A stretch of DNA of 64,000 bases from Diphasiastrum complanatum. Taxonomy: Eukaryota; Streptophyta; Lycopodiopsida; Lycopodiales; Lycopodiaceae. Under the pieces are notes generated by a model that saw nothing but the letters and a program-made list of their open reading frames with translations, had not been told where the DNA came from and searched no databases. Below are positions 49,836-61,187 of this stretch, piece after piece. Location of the stretch: contig MU832559.1 of NCBI GenBank assembly GCA_029204225.1, forward strand, positions 1 through 64,000, read 5' to 3'. Every line of letters starts with the position of its first letter. Within the stretch, counting starts at the first letter, position 1. Position numbers and translations under genes: made by a program.

Positions 49836-50262
49836 AACAAGACTAGCTTCTCCCACCTCCTACCAACCAACACGAGGGGGAAGAAGAGAGAGCTCTCCTC
49901 ACCAAACTAGCCAAGAGCATAATGAATGCTCTCTCCAAGCCCTCCTAGCCTTAATATTAAGAGGATAGAAGGAGTCTTCTTCATGCATGTGCTAGAGTGA
50001 GAGGAGTTGCATGCATTTGGGCGCATGGGACCCTGGATCCTCCAAATGTGAAAATATCACCTCATGCCCCTTAACCTTGACATCCTCAAGGTTATTAATT
50101 ATTATTCATCTTGGTCCCAACTTGTAGCTTGTAATTCCAAGTCCAACTTCATGGGTACTAGAATTAGTTAAGTCTAATACTTATGTTAGGTTCCCTAGCC
50201 AACACCCCCTAGGTAATTAGCCATAGCTTTTTAGGTTCCTAACAACTTCCACAAAAAAAATC

Positions 50263-50274
50263 TATATATATATT

Positions 50275-50305
<31 letters not shown>

Positions 50306-50500
50306 TGGGATGCGCGTCCGGGTCCGCGTCCGGCGTCCGGACCCGGACGCATCCGACCCCCGGACGCGGGGTCGGACACGCCCCATTTTTTTTTTTGAAC
50401 ATTATTTAACACTAAAAAAACTAAAAACTAAAAATTACAAAAAAAAAAAAAGCGGAGGCGTCCGGACCCCTGGACGCGCGTTCGGATTACACATTATACA
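50263..50500. repeat. (TA)n followed by GC-rich CGTCCGG repeat element
   Basis: A TA run (50263-50298) is followed by a very GC-rich block (50308-50385) of GCGTCCGG, GTCCGCG and CCCGGACGC words. Then come A-rich sequence and a second GC-rich block (50450-50490: GGCGTCCGGACCCCTGGACG). The two blocks are partly inverted copies, as in a MITE or SINE-like unit. Composition contrasts sharply with the surrounding AT-rich intron. Confidence 0.55.
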
Positions 50501-52175
50501 TGCATGGGGTATTCTGGAATGCGTTCCGAGATTTTGACCCAAAACGGATTTGTTTTTTTTGGCAATATGGGATTCAAATTATAGGATTTTTTATGGGGGA
50601 TTTGATGGTAATTTTTCAAAAAAAAAATTAAATACTACAGGGACCTTGTTTTTGTCAAGTACTATTAACTGTATTGGCCCTATTTTTGTTGGATATTGTG
50701 CACACTATACAATTGGCACTGAAATTGTTGGATCTTGCTTGAAAACAACTCTCATGCCTAGGGTAAGGAGGGTAGATCTAGATTGGTTCCTTCGATGGGT
50801 GGATCGTGAGTGTCTAATTCCTTGTGATAATTGGCATTGGCACTTGGCGGTTTTTCAAGAATCAAAATAATAGTGAATACACTAGAGGTTGTGGATGGCT
50901 GAATTTTTCCACAAAAAGAATTAGCTCATTTATCCTTGTCATGATTTCCAAATTAAAAGTTTATCCATAAAGTAGGCCATTAAGTTGCCTTCTACAAGTT
51001 CATTGTTCATCCTTATCCTTAAACGAAATGTAAACGAACTATGAATGGAAGATGCCAATTTATTGAGAGACTAATAGTATGGATATTGATATTCATACTC
51101 GTATTACATATTTTTTTACAAATAATAGTAAAACATTGTTCTTACTATAGTATAGCTAACTTTTCTTACAGTTCTCCTAAAAAAAATTTAAGGTAAAATA
51201 CAAAAGGAATCATTTTTGTTTGTGTTCCAGAAAACCCTAACCCTAAATTCCAAGTTGTGCATTACACCTCTAGTACTTCTAGAACATTCTTATTCGGAAT
51301 ATTCCAAAAATCCAGAACCGTTATTAAACAACGTTCCGTTTGTGTTCTAGAATGCAACGTAACTATGCTTTATATTAAGTTATGAAACCGTTATGTATTT
51401 TGAAAAATGTTTTTCAATTTAAGGGCTTATGTTCAACAATTTCATGAAGCATCCTCCATAATTCAAGATAATCTTGAAACAATTTCGGGTCCTAGAAGTA
51501 TATAAAATTCAAAGATAGGAAAAAGCATTTGTATTTTGAAATAAAGAATGACAATACCCACTTGGTCAACTGCCATTGAAACCAGCATAATATCAATAGC
51601 GTAACCATCATCTAGACAAAAATCTTCACTTTGGAGGAAAAAAGAGCCTCAGAAACTGCTTCAATTGTCTTCGAGCAAAAAAATCTAGCAAAACAGCTAC
51701 AAGTCCCCAAAAGAGAGCGTCAAGATTGTGTCACATCATGGAATACTTTCACCAGATAAGTTCGTCCAGTAGGTAGCCCTAAATTTAAAATTATTGGGCA
51801 ATGATGCATGCAGCGAGTCTGTCTCCAGAGTCCAGTACCTGCACTATAGGCGAGAGTCTAGGGCAGTTGCCAGTAATAAGCAAAACTAAATGAGATGTTT
51901 GAAAAAACTTATTACCATAAAGCTCATAACATACTTTAAGCCAGCCAGGGTTGTCAAAAGTCCAATATAAGATTGAAGAGCCTGTTAGCAGTAGATCTAT
52001 TACGCACAAAGCCAAAAAAAACCCTACAGTCTCAAGACGACTGGTAAATCTACAAGCCTTCAAACCCTAAAGCCTGGGGGAGTTACCAGACTCATGATAA
52101 CAATGTGTATCAACCCTAGATCCATTCACTTTGACACACATTTTTCGGGTAATGGTAAGGTAGTGGCATACATAC

Positions 52176-52353
52176 CACAAATTTTGATAGGCGCCTCAAG
52201 CTCGAGCAAATTAGGTTGTGATAGAAATATTTCCTTGGAAGTAACGCAAAGTTGCCTGATCTCTGCTTCAGAGAGTTGCACCTGCTTGCCTGGACGGCCA
52301 TTACGAACCTCCAACAGGCGAGTGATAATGTCATCCAATGTGGCAGGGTCCAT
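52176..52353 (-). CDS. TOPP: Protein phosphatase 1 catalytic subunit, exon 1 (N-terminus)
   Basis: Starts [20 protein letters not shown] and continues [20 protein letters not shown], then [19 protein letters not shown] plus one base of the Gly60 codon. This is the N-terminal helical part typical of plant TOPP proteins. The donor GTATGT is strong. The ATG at 52351-52353 is preferred over an upstream ATG at 52403 because family members begin at this position. The 178-bp exon joins exon 2 in phase across a 9.9-kb intron. Confidence 0.93.
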
Positions 52354-52741
52354 GAGCCCCTCCCTATTCCACCACCGCTGTGCCGCCGCTCACCCGTTTC
52401 CACCGCAATATAACAATAGGTTCCGCCCCCCTTCTCTTCTTGTTTTCTAGCTAGCCTCGGCTCATCTTATACATAAGCGACAAGATCAAAACCGTTGAGA
52501 ACATATTCAGATCAAAAACGTGTCCCGTTCCCTTTCCTTCCTTTTCTGCTGTCCTTGCAAGCAACGCATTCCTGTCTTCCGCTTTCTTGATTGATTCTTT
52601 CTTTTTTCCTTTCTTTGCTGCTTCTTTTGTGATCGGATCTTTGCTTGTTAAGCTTGATCAAGCACACGTTTTCTTCTTGTTTCTTTGCTACCTCCCTACT
52701 GGCCAAGCAGCAGAGCTATAGATTTTTCCTGCTGCCTCCCT

Positions 52742-52780
<39 letters not shown>

Positions 52781-52800
52781 CGTCTTCGACGGCATAGAGG
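52354..52800 (-). promoter_or_regulatory. 5' UTR/promoter region of PP1 gene with (GA)n tract
   Basis: Upstream of the PP1 start, on the coding strand, lies a purine-rich region with GAAAGAAAG-type stretches and a 33-bp GA tract (52746-52778). GA tracts are common in plant 5' leaders and core promoters. A TTAAATAG-like motif near 52831-52845 (TATTTAAA on the coding strand) could be a TATA box. The transcription start is not determinable here. Confidence 0.4.
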
Positions 52801-52899
52801 CAATTGGAAAACGTTGGATGTTGCCTTTTCTACTTTAAATAGTTTTTAAGGCCTCGAAAAGAGAAAATGATTCTTTTTTTGGGGTCTATATTTCAAAGG

Positions 52900-54420
52900 A
52901 TATTTGGGGTCTCATTTTTGCCTTTGGCCAATATCAATAAGCCATGGGGAAAATTCTCTCATAAATGACTTGTCATACAAGGCAACCTAATACCATCCTT
53001 TCAACTTGTTTTTCAAGTCTTTTATCCAACGCGGTTGGCTGACTTGGCTAGCTTGGCATCCAAACTTTCTTTGGTCTCACGTTCAATGAGCCTCCCCTTG
53101 AAAACCAAGAAGCATTTTTCAAATGTTTTGTACACGGGAAGGCCCGTTTGTGAGGGGCACGAGGACCAAGGCCCTTCCCCGACCTAAAACATCAATGCAA
53201 AAAAAATACTAATACTTTAATAAATTTGAGAAAAGCACTGTTATTATTTATGATAAGTAGTATCTTACAATTCTTAAAATTCTCTCAATTATTTTTAGTC
53301 AAAGTAAGTGTAATATTTTATTTCATAGGATTATTTCAATAATGTCTATTTTGAGATAAACACCCTCAAAATATATTGAAAATTTTGCACCAATGCTTTA
53401 CGAGGAACTTTTTCCATTCGACGAGTTTCTTGTATCTTTACTATTTTTTCGAGTTTTTTGCCTTTTTCATCATTTTTCCATCCGAGAATTTTCCACAACA
53501 ATTTTCGAGACTTTTGAGTTTTTTAAATTTTCAAGTTTTTTCAAAAATTTCAATTCGACGTGCAATTTCCTATTTTATATCCTTCATCAATTTCCATCGT
53601 CGGATTTCTACACCAAGCATGAGCAAAGTTTTCTAATCCAACACTGCAAACTAAATTTGAGCAACATCGGTCCTTGAAAGTACCTTGGAGAAAATTCATC
53701 TTGCTTACCCAATCCATAAATTCACATGGAATAAAAGTATTCCCCTTAAACTTCAGGATCACGAGTAGTAATCAGGTAGCCTTGGTTCATAAAGCCTCCA
53801 ATTCAAATTTAAATTGCAACTTAGTCTATAACATTACTAATTTCCAATCCTTGTTCTTAAACCCTAAATTGATACAAACAAGATGCTTTGTCAAGATCAA
53901 CATCCTCTTAAATAATCTAGATAAAAAACAATAAACCTTAGTAATACATGTCAAGTGAAGTTGAAGTTTTGAAGCAGCTATGTTGGCCCACTACGAAAGA
54001 GAATGAATATTTTGTCAAAAATATTGAAATAAAAAACAAATATATTGTATTGTTGAACAATACTCGCAAAGTCTATAGAGAGCACAAAACAAGAAACGCG
54101 TGTAAAATAGACCAAAAATGATAATATTAGCATGTTATATTGAATCCCCATCATAAACTTAAAAATTATACTAATAAAATCGAAAAATTATTTTATTGAC
54201 AAAGGTTCCTAATGAAGCAAGTTTCCTAGGCTTGGTAGCAACTCTAATTATCCAATCAATGAATTACCACATTAGATACACAAATTTGCCCACATTTTTG
54301 TTTTGCAATCTATTTGTTCATGCACGCTCGTATTCACCATAGCTTTGTCTCAAGAACTACTATGCTATCATAACCTTGATGCTTAGTTCTAGTTAATTTT
54401 CTGAGCCAAAGCATTCCCTC
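52900..54420. other. Intergenic, no gene seen apart from repeat
   Basis: AT-rich intergenic DNA between the PP1 gene and the collapsed copia element. Only the TCGAG-type repeat at 53393-53590 stands out. Confidence 0.45.
53393..53590. repeat. TTTTCGAG-rich degenerate repeat
   Basis: Contains TTTTTTCGAGTTTTTTG, CGAGACTTTTGAG, CAATTTTCGAG and similar words. In reverse complement it resembles the TCGAAAA-rich repeat at 29398-29815. Confidence 0.5.
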
Positions 54421-54421
54421 T

Positions 54422-54658
54422 TGTGGAAAATTGTCAAAAATCTATCTTGGTTATTTTATTATTTTATGTTTGTGAGTACACGTGTGGAGCATGTTCCCAC
54501 GAGTGTAAAATAGTCAAAAGAAGTTTATTCATGTTGACTTTAGGGGTGTCATAAAGTTTTATGGTCAAGCTTCTAGGTGTCACTAGTAGATAGGGCCAAT
54601 TTTGGCTTTAGAGGTCAAATAGTCAAGTACACATGTCTTGTCATCATTAGGCCAAAAA
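54422..54658 (+). mobile_element. Copia LTR, truncated left copy
   Basis: Starts TGTGGAAAATTGTC and matches 55382-55622 almost base for base, including AATCTATCTTGGTTATTTTA, AGTCAAAAGAAGTTTATTCA and AGGTGTCACTAGTAGATAGG. The match stops at TTAGGCCAAAA, where gag sequence begins. The LTR 3' part, the primer-binding site and the gag start have been lost. Confidence 0.78.
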
Positions 54659-54659
54659 G

Positions 54660-55378
54660 GACAAGCAAAAGACCAAGATGGAGAGGAGGAGGATACCTCT
54701 CGTGCTTCTACTTCAAGGATGAAGAAAAAGGATATTAAGTGGTTCTTTTGTGGCAAGAAAGGCCATTATGCCACTAATTATTTCAAGAAGAAAATCCAAT
54801 TCAAGCAAGCCAACATCTCTAATGAGAAAGAAAGTGATGGAGAAGGCTCTCTTATGGCATCAAGCTTCTCCTCTTCTACCTTCAAGAAGGATTACTCTTG
54901 GTATATTTGATAGTGGAGCATCATCTCATATGTGTAGCTCCAAGGATTCCTTTTCATCTATGATGCCTTATGAAGGAATCAAGAAGTCCATATAATTGCA
55001 AGTGATCAAGAGTGCAAAATTGAAGGAGTAGGGACTATTCCCTTAAAGCTTGCATCTTCCAAAATTCTATCTCTTCAAAAGGTTGTTTTTGTTCTCAAAG
55101 AATCATATAAGTGCTGGCCAACTACTTGATGGTGGCCAGCTTGATGTCAATTTCCATATTGACAATTGTGTGATCAAGAAGGATGATGAGATCCTTGCTC
55201 ATGGATCTAGATATGAAGGCATCTACAAATTGGATCCAAATACCAAAGAAATCTTATCATGGATTTGGTGAGGATGGAGCCCTTGGTTGATCTTTACTTC
55301 AAATACATACCAAAGGATCCACTCAAAAAGTTTCACAAACTCCTTGGTTGATCTAGTACCTTACCAAGCTAGTTTTTG
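54660..55378 (+). pseudogene. Ty1-copia gag zinc knuckle and protease, collapsed internal region
   Basis: WFFCGKKGHYATNYFKKK is a CCHC knuckle whose last Cys has become Tyr. FDSGASSHMCSSKDSFSSMM follows after a one-base frame change: the copia protease with active site D-S-G-A. VFVLKES- and DGGQLDVNFHIDNCVIKKDD-type peptides continue the protease/pre-integrase region to about 55270. Then VDLYFKYIPKDPLKKFHKLL runs into the right LTR. Integrase, RT and RNase H are all absent. Confidence 0.75.
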
Positions 55379-55381
55379 AGG

Positions 55382-55973
55382 TGTGAAAAATTGTCAAAAA
55401 TCTATCTTGGTTATTTTAATATTTTATGTGTGTGAGTACATTTCACACGTGTGGAGCATGTTACCGCGTGTGTAAAATAGTCAAAAGAAGTTTATTCATG
55501 TTGACTTCAGGGGTGTCATAAAGTTTTATGGTCAAGCATCTAGGTGTCACTAGTAGATAGGGCCAATTTGGGCTTAAGAGGTCAAATAGTCAAGTACATG
55601 TCTTGTCATCATTAGGCCAAAAGTCAATTGTGATGTACCTCAAGCTAGTTAGGTTGCTTACAAGTGTCCAAGTTGGATTTGATGAGTGATCAAGTCAATG
55701 TGAGCTTTGAGTCAATTTGGAGATCTCTCAATTTTGTGTATTTCTTTCTCTCTCTACCAAAGAGCAAAATTGGTCTATTCTCTCTCTACCCGAGGAGAGG
55801 AGCTTGTTTTGCCTTAGTTTTTTCATGAAGCTTTTCCACACGTGTGAAACACCTTTGGTTATGAATGTATGCATGTAGATTTGCCTCTTCGCCTTAGATT
55901 TTGACATTGATTTGATTTTCAATCAATGGTTGATCTAAAGTACAAAAGCATTGCGTAGGAGATCAATTTCACA
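55382..55973 (+). mobile_element. Copia LTR, right copy, about 592 bp
   Basis: Starts TGTGAAAAATTG and is taken to end at ...CAATTTCACA, giving mirrored ends (TGTGAAA / TTTCACA). The first 240 bp are the direct repeat of 54422-54658. It carries two TC/CT-rich stretches (55740-55800). The right end is inferred from the inverted terminus only; no 5-bp target duplication was seen. Confidence 0.68.
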
Positions 55974-55979
55974 CATTAG

Positions 55980-58610
55980 GGCATTCCCACATGTGTGAAA
56001 TTTCACACCTCTTGGATTTATGCTCATGATAGCTTTAGTCATTCCATTCCTATGCTCGACATAGCTACCTTTTAGTTCTTTCTATGGTCAACATAGAGCT
56101 TACTAGTTTCTACCAAAACTTTTAGCTATGCCAAGCATGGGCTCAAAAACTTGCCAGCTACTAACTATCATTTTCTTTTGGTGCTGCTTAGGTCCTTAAT
56201 GATCTTAAATTTGACTTATTCTCGTCCTACTTTAGTGAACCATTTACCTCTCTTGGATATGCTTCACATGTGTTTTTTATAACTTCACCAAGGAACTCTA
56301 CAATTTTCTTCTTGAACTATCTCCTTTTAGTTTTTGTGGCATGCATCAAGAAAAGTGTAAAAATTAAATAAGACCCTTGTGCATGTGTGGTTCACCTAAA
56401 AATTATTCAAGAGGATGTTGATAAATTTTGATTTGCTAGGCACACATTAAGGGTTGAGTGAGGGTGGTAGATTGAGATAATTTTACAGCTGCCTATGTCG
56501 TGCTCTTAACATGAGGTACATACATTAAGGTAAGATGTAATTGATGATAAAAATTTGCAAAACTTTTGACCAAAAGTCCATGCAAAAATAAGGAAACCAT
56601 TTTTGTCATTTGTTAATTGCTTTATTTGTCAAAAACTTGGAGGTTTTGAAGTTACAACGGGCATATATGGCAGGAAAGTATGAAATGATTTTGTTGAGAT
56701 TTTAAAAACATGTTTAAGCATTTGCTATTTGAGTTTCAAATCTCCTCCGCTAGAGTTGCTTTAATCAAAAGCTATGATGGTCATATCACTCTCTAAATTT
56801 AGGTACAATTGCTAAAGAAGCACTTGTAGATTTTTCAATGATTTTTAATTTTTATTGTAGATTTTCAAGTGCTTTTCAGTAGTGTAATTCTTGATTCTTT
56901 AAGAGCTAAAATGTGCAATATTTCAAGCCATTTCAAGCATTGCTCGTGGTCAGCTTCCTGGTTTAAAAAATTTGACTGATAGATCTGCACCATGTACAGC
57001 TTGGTAGCTTTAAAAATGCCGATTTTAAAAGGCAAAATGTGCCTCGCTACACTCTCAAGACAAACTCTTAGATATACCTCACTGTTCCTGCATTAGCTTC
57101 TGATTAGAATCCCACAATAACAAAGAAAATTTTGTTCTATTATTGCTCCCGCTTCTCAGTCTTTGGTGCTTGTCAAAGCAACTAAAGCACCTTCAAAAAT
57201 GTCTCTCCTTGTCCGTTGTTTTGTTCAAAAGAAGAGGTTCATATGCCTCCCCTCTGTTAAAAACAGTACGTAATACCATTCTGACTTTTCGTCCTCAATT
57301 ATTGCAACTAGGCTCTTTTGAAATAATGCCCATTGTAATGAATGTTCAGCAACCAAGAGAAACATCATAATCAAACACAATGTTGGCGAGTTTCTCAATT
57401 TCATGCTACAAGATTTTAGAAAACTGTCAACAAATGCCTGTCTAATCCATAAAAAAAGCACTTTGGGGTTGGTTTCATAGATGTTGTTGGGTTAGTACCA
57501 CATGTAGCAAAGGACATGTGCAACCTTGAACCTTATGGAGTCCACCTACAAAGTCTCAGACCATCAACTCGATCATGAATAGGACAGAACAAATACTATG
57601 ATATCCCTACTCACTTCATCAAAACACGAACAGGCACAAATCACATGCACAAATATATCAATGTAACAAGTTTCTATCACTTCTCCGAAGATGAAGGGTA
57701 GACTTGGTCATCATGAAGGTTAGTGTTAAAGAGTGAAGTCAATCAAATCAAAATTCCCTTTTAATAAAAGAGTAAAGAAAATTCATGTTTCATCACGTTA
57801 GCTTGCTCAAAACCTGACTCAATGCCATAGCTGTGGTGGGCAAAATGCACCACTAAATGTTTGCATAGAAGATTGCTGATCAATACACAAATTAGATAAC
57901 CTACAACAAACGATCACAAAGTAATGTGGAAAATTGACCAACTTCACAGGGTGGAAGGTAATTTACCCACAGTGCACAAGAAGACTATCCTATAACCTAG
58001 AATCAACATTTCAAGAGTTGAATAAAATAAGTTGAAAAATGTCAGTAGCTTCAAGACCTTCCAAATGAGAGAAGCATCCTACCTTACTCAAAAGCAACTC
58101 TTCAACAAAGTTTAACACATTCTGAATTTCATGTTCCAATTTTCCAAACAAATCAAGGATAGACTGAAAAAGAGCTGGTAGATAACTAGCACTATGTGGA
58201 CAAACAATACTGGATATTTTATTCATAAGCTTAGTGTTTACAGACTCGAGGTGATGACCTTACCTCGAGTATAGATCCCTCTACCGGTAGACTGTGCAAT
58301 ATAAGCCATGGGACTGATACTCTAACACAAACAGAAAGGATCACAGCATCCGTGTGCATAAGATCAGACTAGATAGGGTGTGAATAACTTCTGACCTAGA
58401 ATTTTTGTAAGGCCAGACAGTCCCAATATATAAAATTTAGCATACTTCTCCTCAAAGGATTGATCAAAATACATTTGTAGTAGGAAATATCTGCATGAAG
58501 TATGGACGTTGTACAAGGCTATCAGTTGTAACAGCCAATTCAACATCTGGCATCCTCCACAAATTCAACCAGCTCCGCTTTGACCGAAGTCTTTAAGCTT
58601 TGATACTTAT
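55980..58610. other. Mostly no gene seen; possible unrecognised minus-strand exons
   Basis: AT-rich sequence downstream of the RF2 stop. Three minus-strand stretches look weakly coding: near 57250-57460 (EIEKLANIVFDYDVSLG and NRGEAYEPLL), near 58080-58200 (YLPALFQSILDLFGKLEHEI, NVLNFVEELLLSK) and near 58430-58530 (YFLLQMYFDQSFEEKYAKFY). The last two have plausible AG and GT edges. I do not recognise a family, and the frames do not join clearly. Confidence 0.25.
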
Positions 58611-58613
58611 AAA

Positions 58614-58742
58614 TTATTCACCTTTGTATAAACTGGTAGATGCCAAAAACTGCAGAATAAAACCATCTATATCCCCATCCAACACACTTGAGGGATCAGT
58701 AACTTCATAGCCAGTTCGAAGGTCTTTTACCACCTGGTATGG
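58614..58742 (-). CDS. prfB: Organellar peptide chain release factor 2, last exon
   Basis: After TATTTCAG the exon reads [20 protein letters not shown] and [20 protein letters not shown], then GE and TAA. V-K-D-L-R-T-x-x-E and L-D-G-x-(L/I)-D-x-F-I are the fixed C-terminal motifs of bacterial-type release factors. Forty-two codons in phase 0, joined to the preceding exon that ends SYVLQ. In-frame and intact. Confidence 0.92.
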   Translation of the reverse strand, partial: PYQVVKDLRTGYEVTDPSSVLDGDIDGFILQFLASTSLYKGE

Positions 58743-59428
58743 CTGAAATAGCAAGAAACAAACAGCATTTTCATTCACAGGACTTTGTTTATGCCATCAA
58801 TAGTAATAGGAAGAGTTTATCTTTATCTTTGCTATCTGCAGGTCAGTTGTTTTGAAGAAGGAATATACATGTTACAAAAATAAATCATATGGCATATAGT
58901 GTATAGCAAATAATTAGAAAGATAGGTTATCACTATTATAAAAGAAGATGCTATGCAAAGTGTAACTGCTTGCTGATAGGTTAACAATACTTCACATTTT
59001 AACTCCATTGCGACAAATTGCAATAAAAATCAACCAGATAGCTTAATAGAGAACAGACTCTTGAGATGGATTAGCTTTGAAACTATATTTGAAAAACCGA
59101 CAAATGGAAGCATGAAAACAGAAATGACCTCATTCAAAGAATATGAATGAAGTTCAAATTCTATCAGTGCCCAAGTACAGGCAATTTCAGATCAAATAAT
59201 CATCAATCATAAAGCATAGAAGGTACTTGATTGTGGTAGTTTAAGAGATTTGAACACTTTTCACCTTAAAAACGTTTCAAAATCTGTTTGCAATTGAGGT
59301 CCTCTGAATTCTATCAAACCTTGGACTCCACCCACATGATTTCAAATAGGAGCTTATTTCATTTGTAATCAATTATTCATAAGCCATCAAAAAAATCCCA
59401 GTCCTAAAAATGGAAAATTGAGCGTCAC

Positions 59429-59582
59429 CTGCAATACATATGATCGGATCTGATTACCCCATGATATTTCACTCAAAGATTGAGTGTGTTGGGCAGCAGC
59501 CTGTGCTTGATTTATTTTCTCCATTTGATGAAGACGGGCTTGCAAGACATCCATTGCTGTCTGCTTATTTTGATGTTGTGAC
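59429..59582 (-). CDS. prfB: Organellar peptide chain release factor 2, penultimate exon
   Basis: Acceptor CTGCAG, donor CAG|GTGACG. It codes SQHQNKQTAMDVLQARLHQM, EKINQAQAAAQHTQSLSEIS, then WGNQIRSYVLQ. The S-Q-H-x-N-K and W-G-x-Q-I-R-(S/T)-Y-V-L motifs are diagnostic of RF2. QHTQSLSEISWGNQIR looks like the plant mitochondrial RF2 rather than the plastid HCF109 type, as recalled from family sequences. One leading base completes the Arg codon split over the intron. Confidence 0.92.
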
Positions 59583-60068
59583 CTGCAGTCAATGATACAG
59601 TTCGATTGATTTGTTACCTCTGTATGTTTGCACAAGATATGCTTCCACTTATACATATTCCAGCGACAGTCCTATGCCAGCTGAATAAAGTTTCAGTATT
59701 CATTAAGACCGTATAGCAAGCAGACAGGATATCTAGTTAGTTATGAAATTTTAAGTCCACCTTTGCCTTTTGAGGAAATTTGGAAGCAAAAACTACGGGC
59801 AGGCATACCTATGGGTGCCACGCAACAAATCCTCATACAGTTCGGACGATTATTGTATAGTTATACGATACCTCATTGTACCATATTTCAGACTTCCATG
59901 TCTGAGAGCAGTTTAGAGATTTTGTCTGGTCTTGATAGACCAATCATTTTAGCTAGTAGTTGTCATTTGTTTATGGAGACATTTATATGCTCCTTTTCAG
60001 TATCTATCACACTTGAGATGTATTTATTTGGTCTTATATGCCTTTTGGCATCAAAAGACGTTAATAAA

Positions 60069-60070
<2 letters not shown>

Positions 60071-60133
<63 letters not shown>

Positions 60134-60210
60134 AGCATTGTTATACAGTAAAGTGGCACCTCTGCATTGTTCAAGAGGTGTTGCTTTACTCTATAACAAA
60201 GCTTTTGAAA

Positions 60211-60251
<41 letters not shown>
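60071..60251. repeat. Palindrome: (TC)n - 33-bp arms - (GA)n
   Basis: TC (60071-60130) leads into AAAAGCATTGTTATACAG with TAAAG, TGG and CACCTCT. A short loop (GCATTGTTCA) follows, then AGAGGTG, TTGCTTTAC and TCTATAACAAAGCTTTT, then a short link and GA (60215-60251). Arms of about 33 bp match with few mismatches, and the microsatellites are complementary too. One strand could fold into a hairpin of up to about 70 base pairs. A further partial copy (GCTTTATTGTGTAACAAAAG) follows at 60252-60271. Confidence 0.88.
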
Positions 60252-60254
<3 letters not shown>

Positions 60255-61139
60255 TATTGTGTAACAAAAGGTACATAAGACTAGTAGCTAAGTGCATTTC
60301 AAGTATGATAAGATTCAGATGGGAGTATATAATGTCTCCATAAACACACCAACTTACTGTCTAACAATGATCTAAATGGAAATATGTGATAGCACAGTAA
60401 GTCAACGGTGCTGCCTAGCAGTGTCATGTCCCAATGGTGTGCTCAGTCTGAAACTGTGCTGAACAAAGCCGTGATAGATCGAGTCGGTGTAGTTACTGTA
60501 GGTGCTGGTGGGAGATATCATCATCTCCTAATGTGAGCACTCGTAGATCAACAAGTACTCCTAACTGCCATAACATCCTAACTTAGAGTCATATGTTGCC
60601 ATCAATCTTCTGGCATAGCTCTTTGTGTTACAAGAACATCCCTTGTAACATCAGGGAGACGCATCATGGATCCTCATATGAGATAAAAATCGTAGAATAA
60701 CCGAGGAATCCCAGGAAAGGCAATAGTATTGCCCTCTAATCTTGTACTGCCGAGAAGAACGAGAAAGAGGAGGCACAAGGGGTGATCACAATGGGAGAGT
60801 CTATGGGGATGGTATAGAGTGTGGTTGCATATTCAGTCCAGATATCTAGGTGTCTCTTAGAAGTGGAGGTGAAGCACGTGACGCTCCTCAACTTGAAAGT
60901 ACGTCAAGTCCTTGCCATCAAGATTCATGTCCCTCTTAGCTTGGCCCATTTTTGACATAATGCCATTCTTTTCTAGTGTCATGAAGCAAAGAAGTATTGT
61001 CCTTCTCAGTTCTCCAAGCTTTCTCTAAGCCTTTGCTATGGTGGCCAAGAGTACTGTCGAGAAAACGTTCCGCTTCCTTGAGGGCATCTTGTGTATTTGG
61101 TATGCCCCTAGCCCAAGCCTTTTTCTCACGTAGGGTAAT

Positions 61140-61144
<5 letters not shown>

Positions 61145-61185
<41 letters not shown>
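61145..61185. repeat. (CT)n microsatellite
   Basis: About 41 bp of CT in the RF2 intron. Confidence 0.95.

Positions 61186-61187
<2 letters not shown>

Larger units (their letters stand above)
47249..49840 (+). mobile_element. Ty3-gypsy retrotransposon, decayed and internally deleted
   Basis: Gag, protease, RT, RNase H and integrase appear in the standard gypsy order on the plus strand, within PP1 intron 1. Stops and frame changes break every domain. The RT has lost its palm end including the YxDD box. The integrase stops near the catalytic Glu (SSNHPKFDRQTERTN, about 49795-49840). No LTRs were recognised, although 49850-50250 might contain one. Confidence 0.85.

Noticed and set aside
51230-51260. 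Telomere-like CCCTAACCCTAAA
   Set aside because: Only two units; too short to be an interstitial telomere repeat rather than chance.
59763-60278. A 171-codon plus-strand frame
   Set aside because: It runs across the TC-hairpin-GA palindrome inside an RF2 intron; no motif in its first part.
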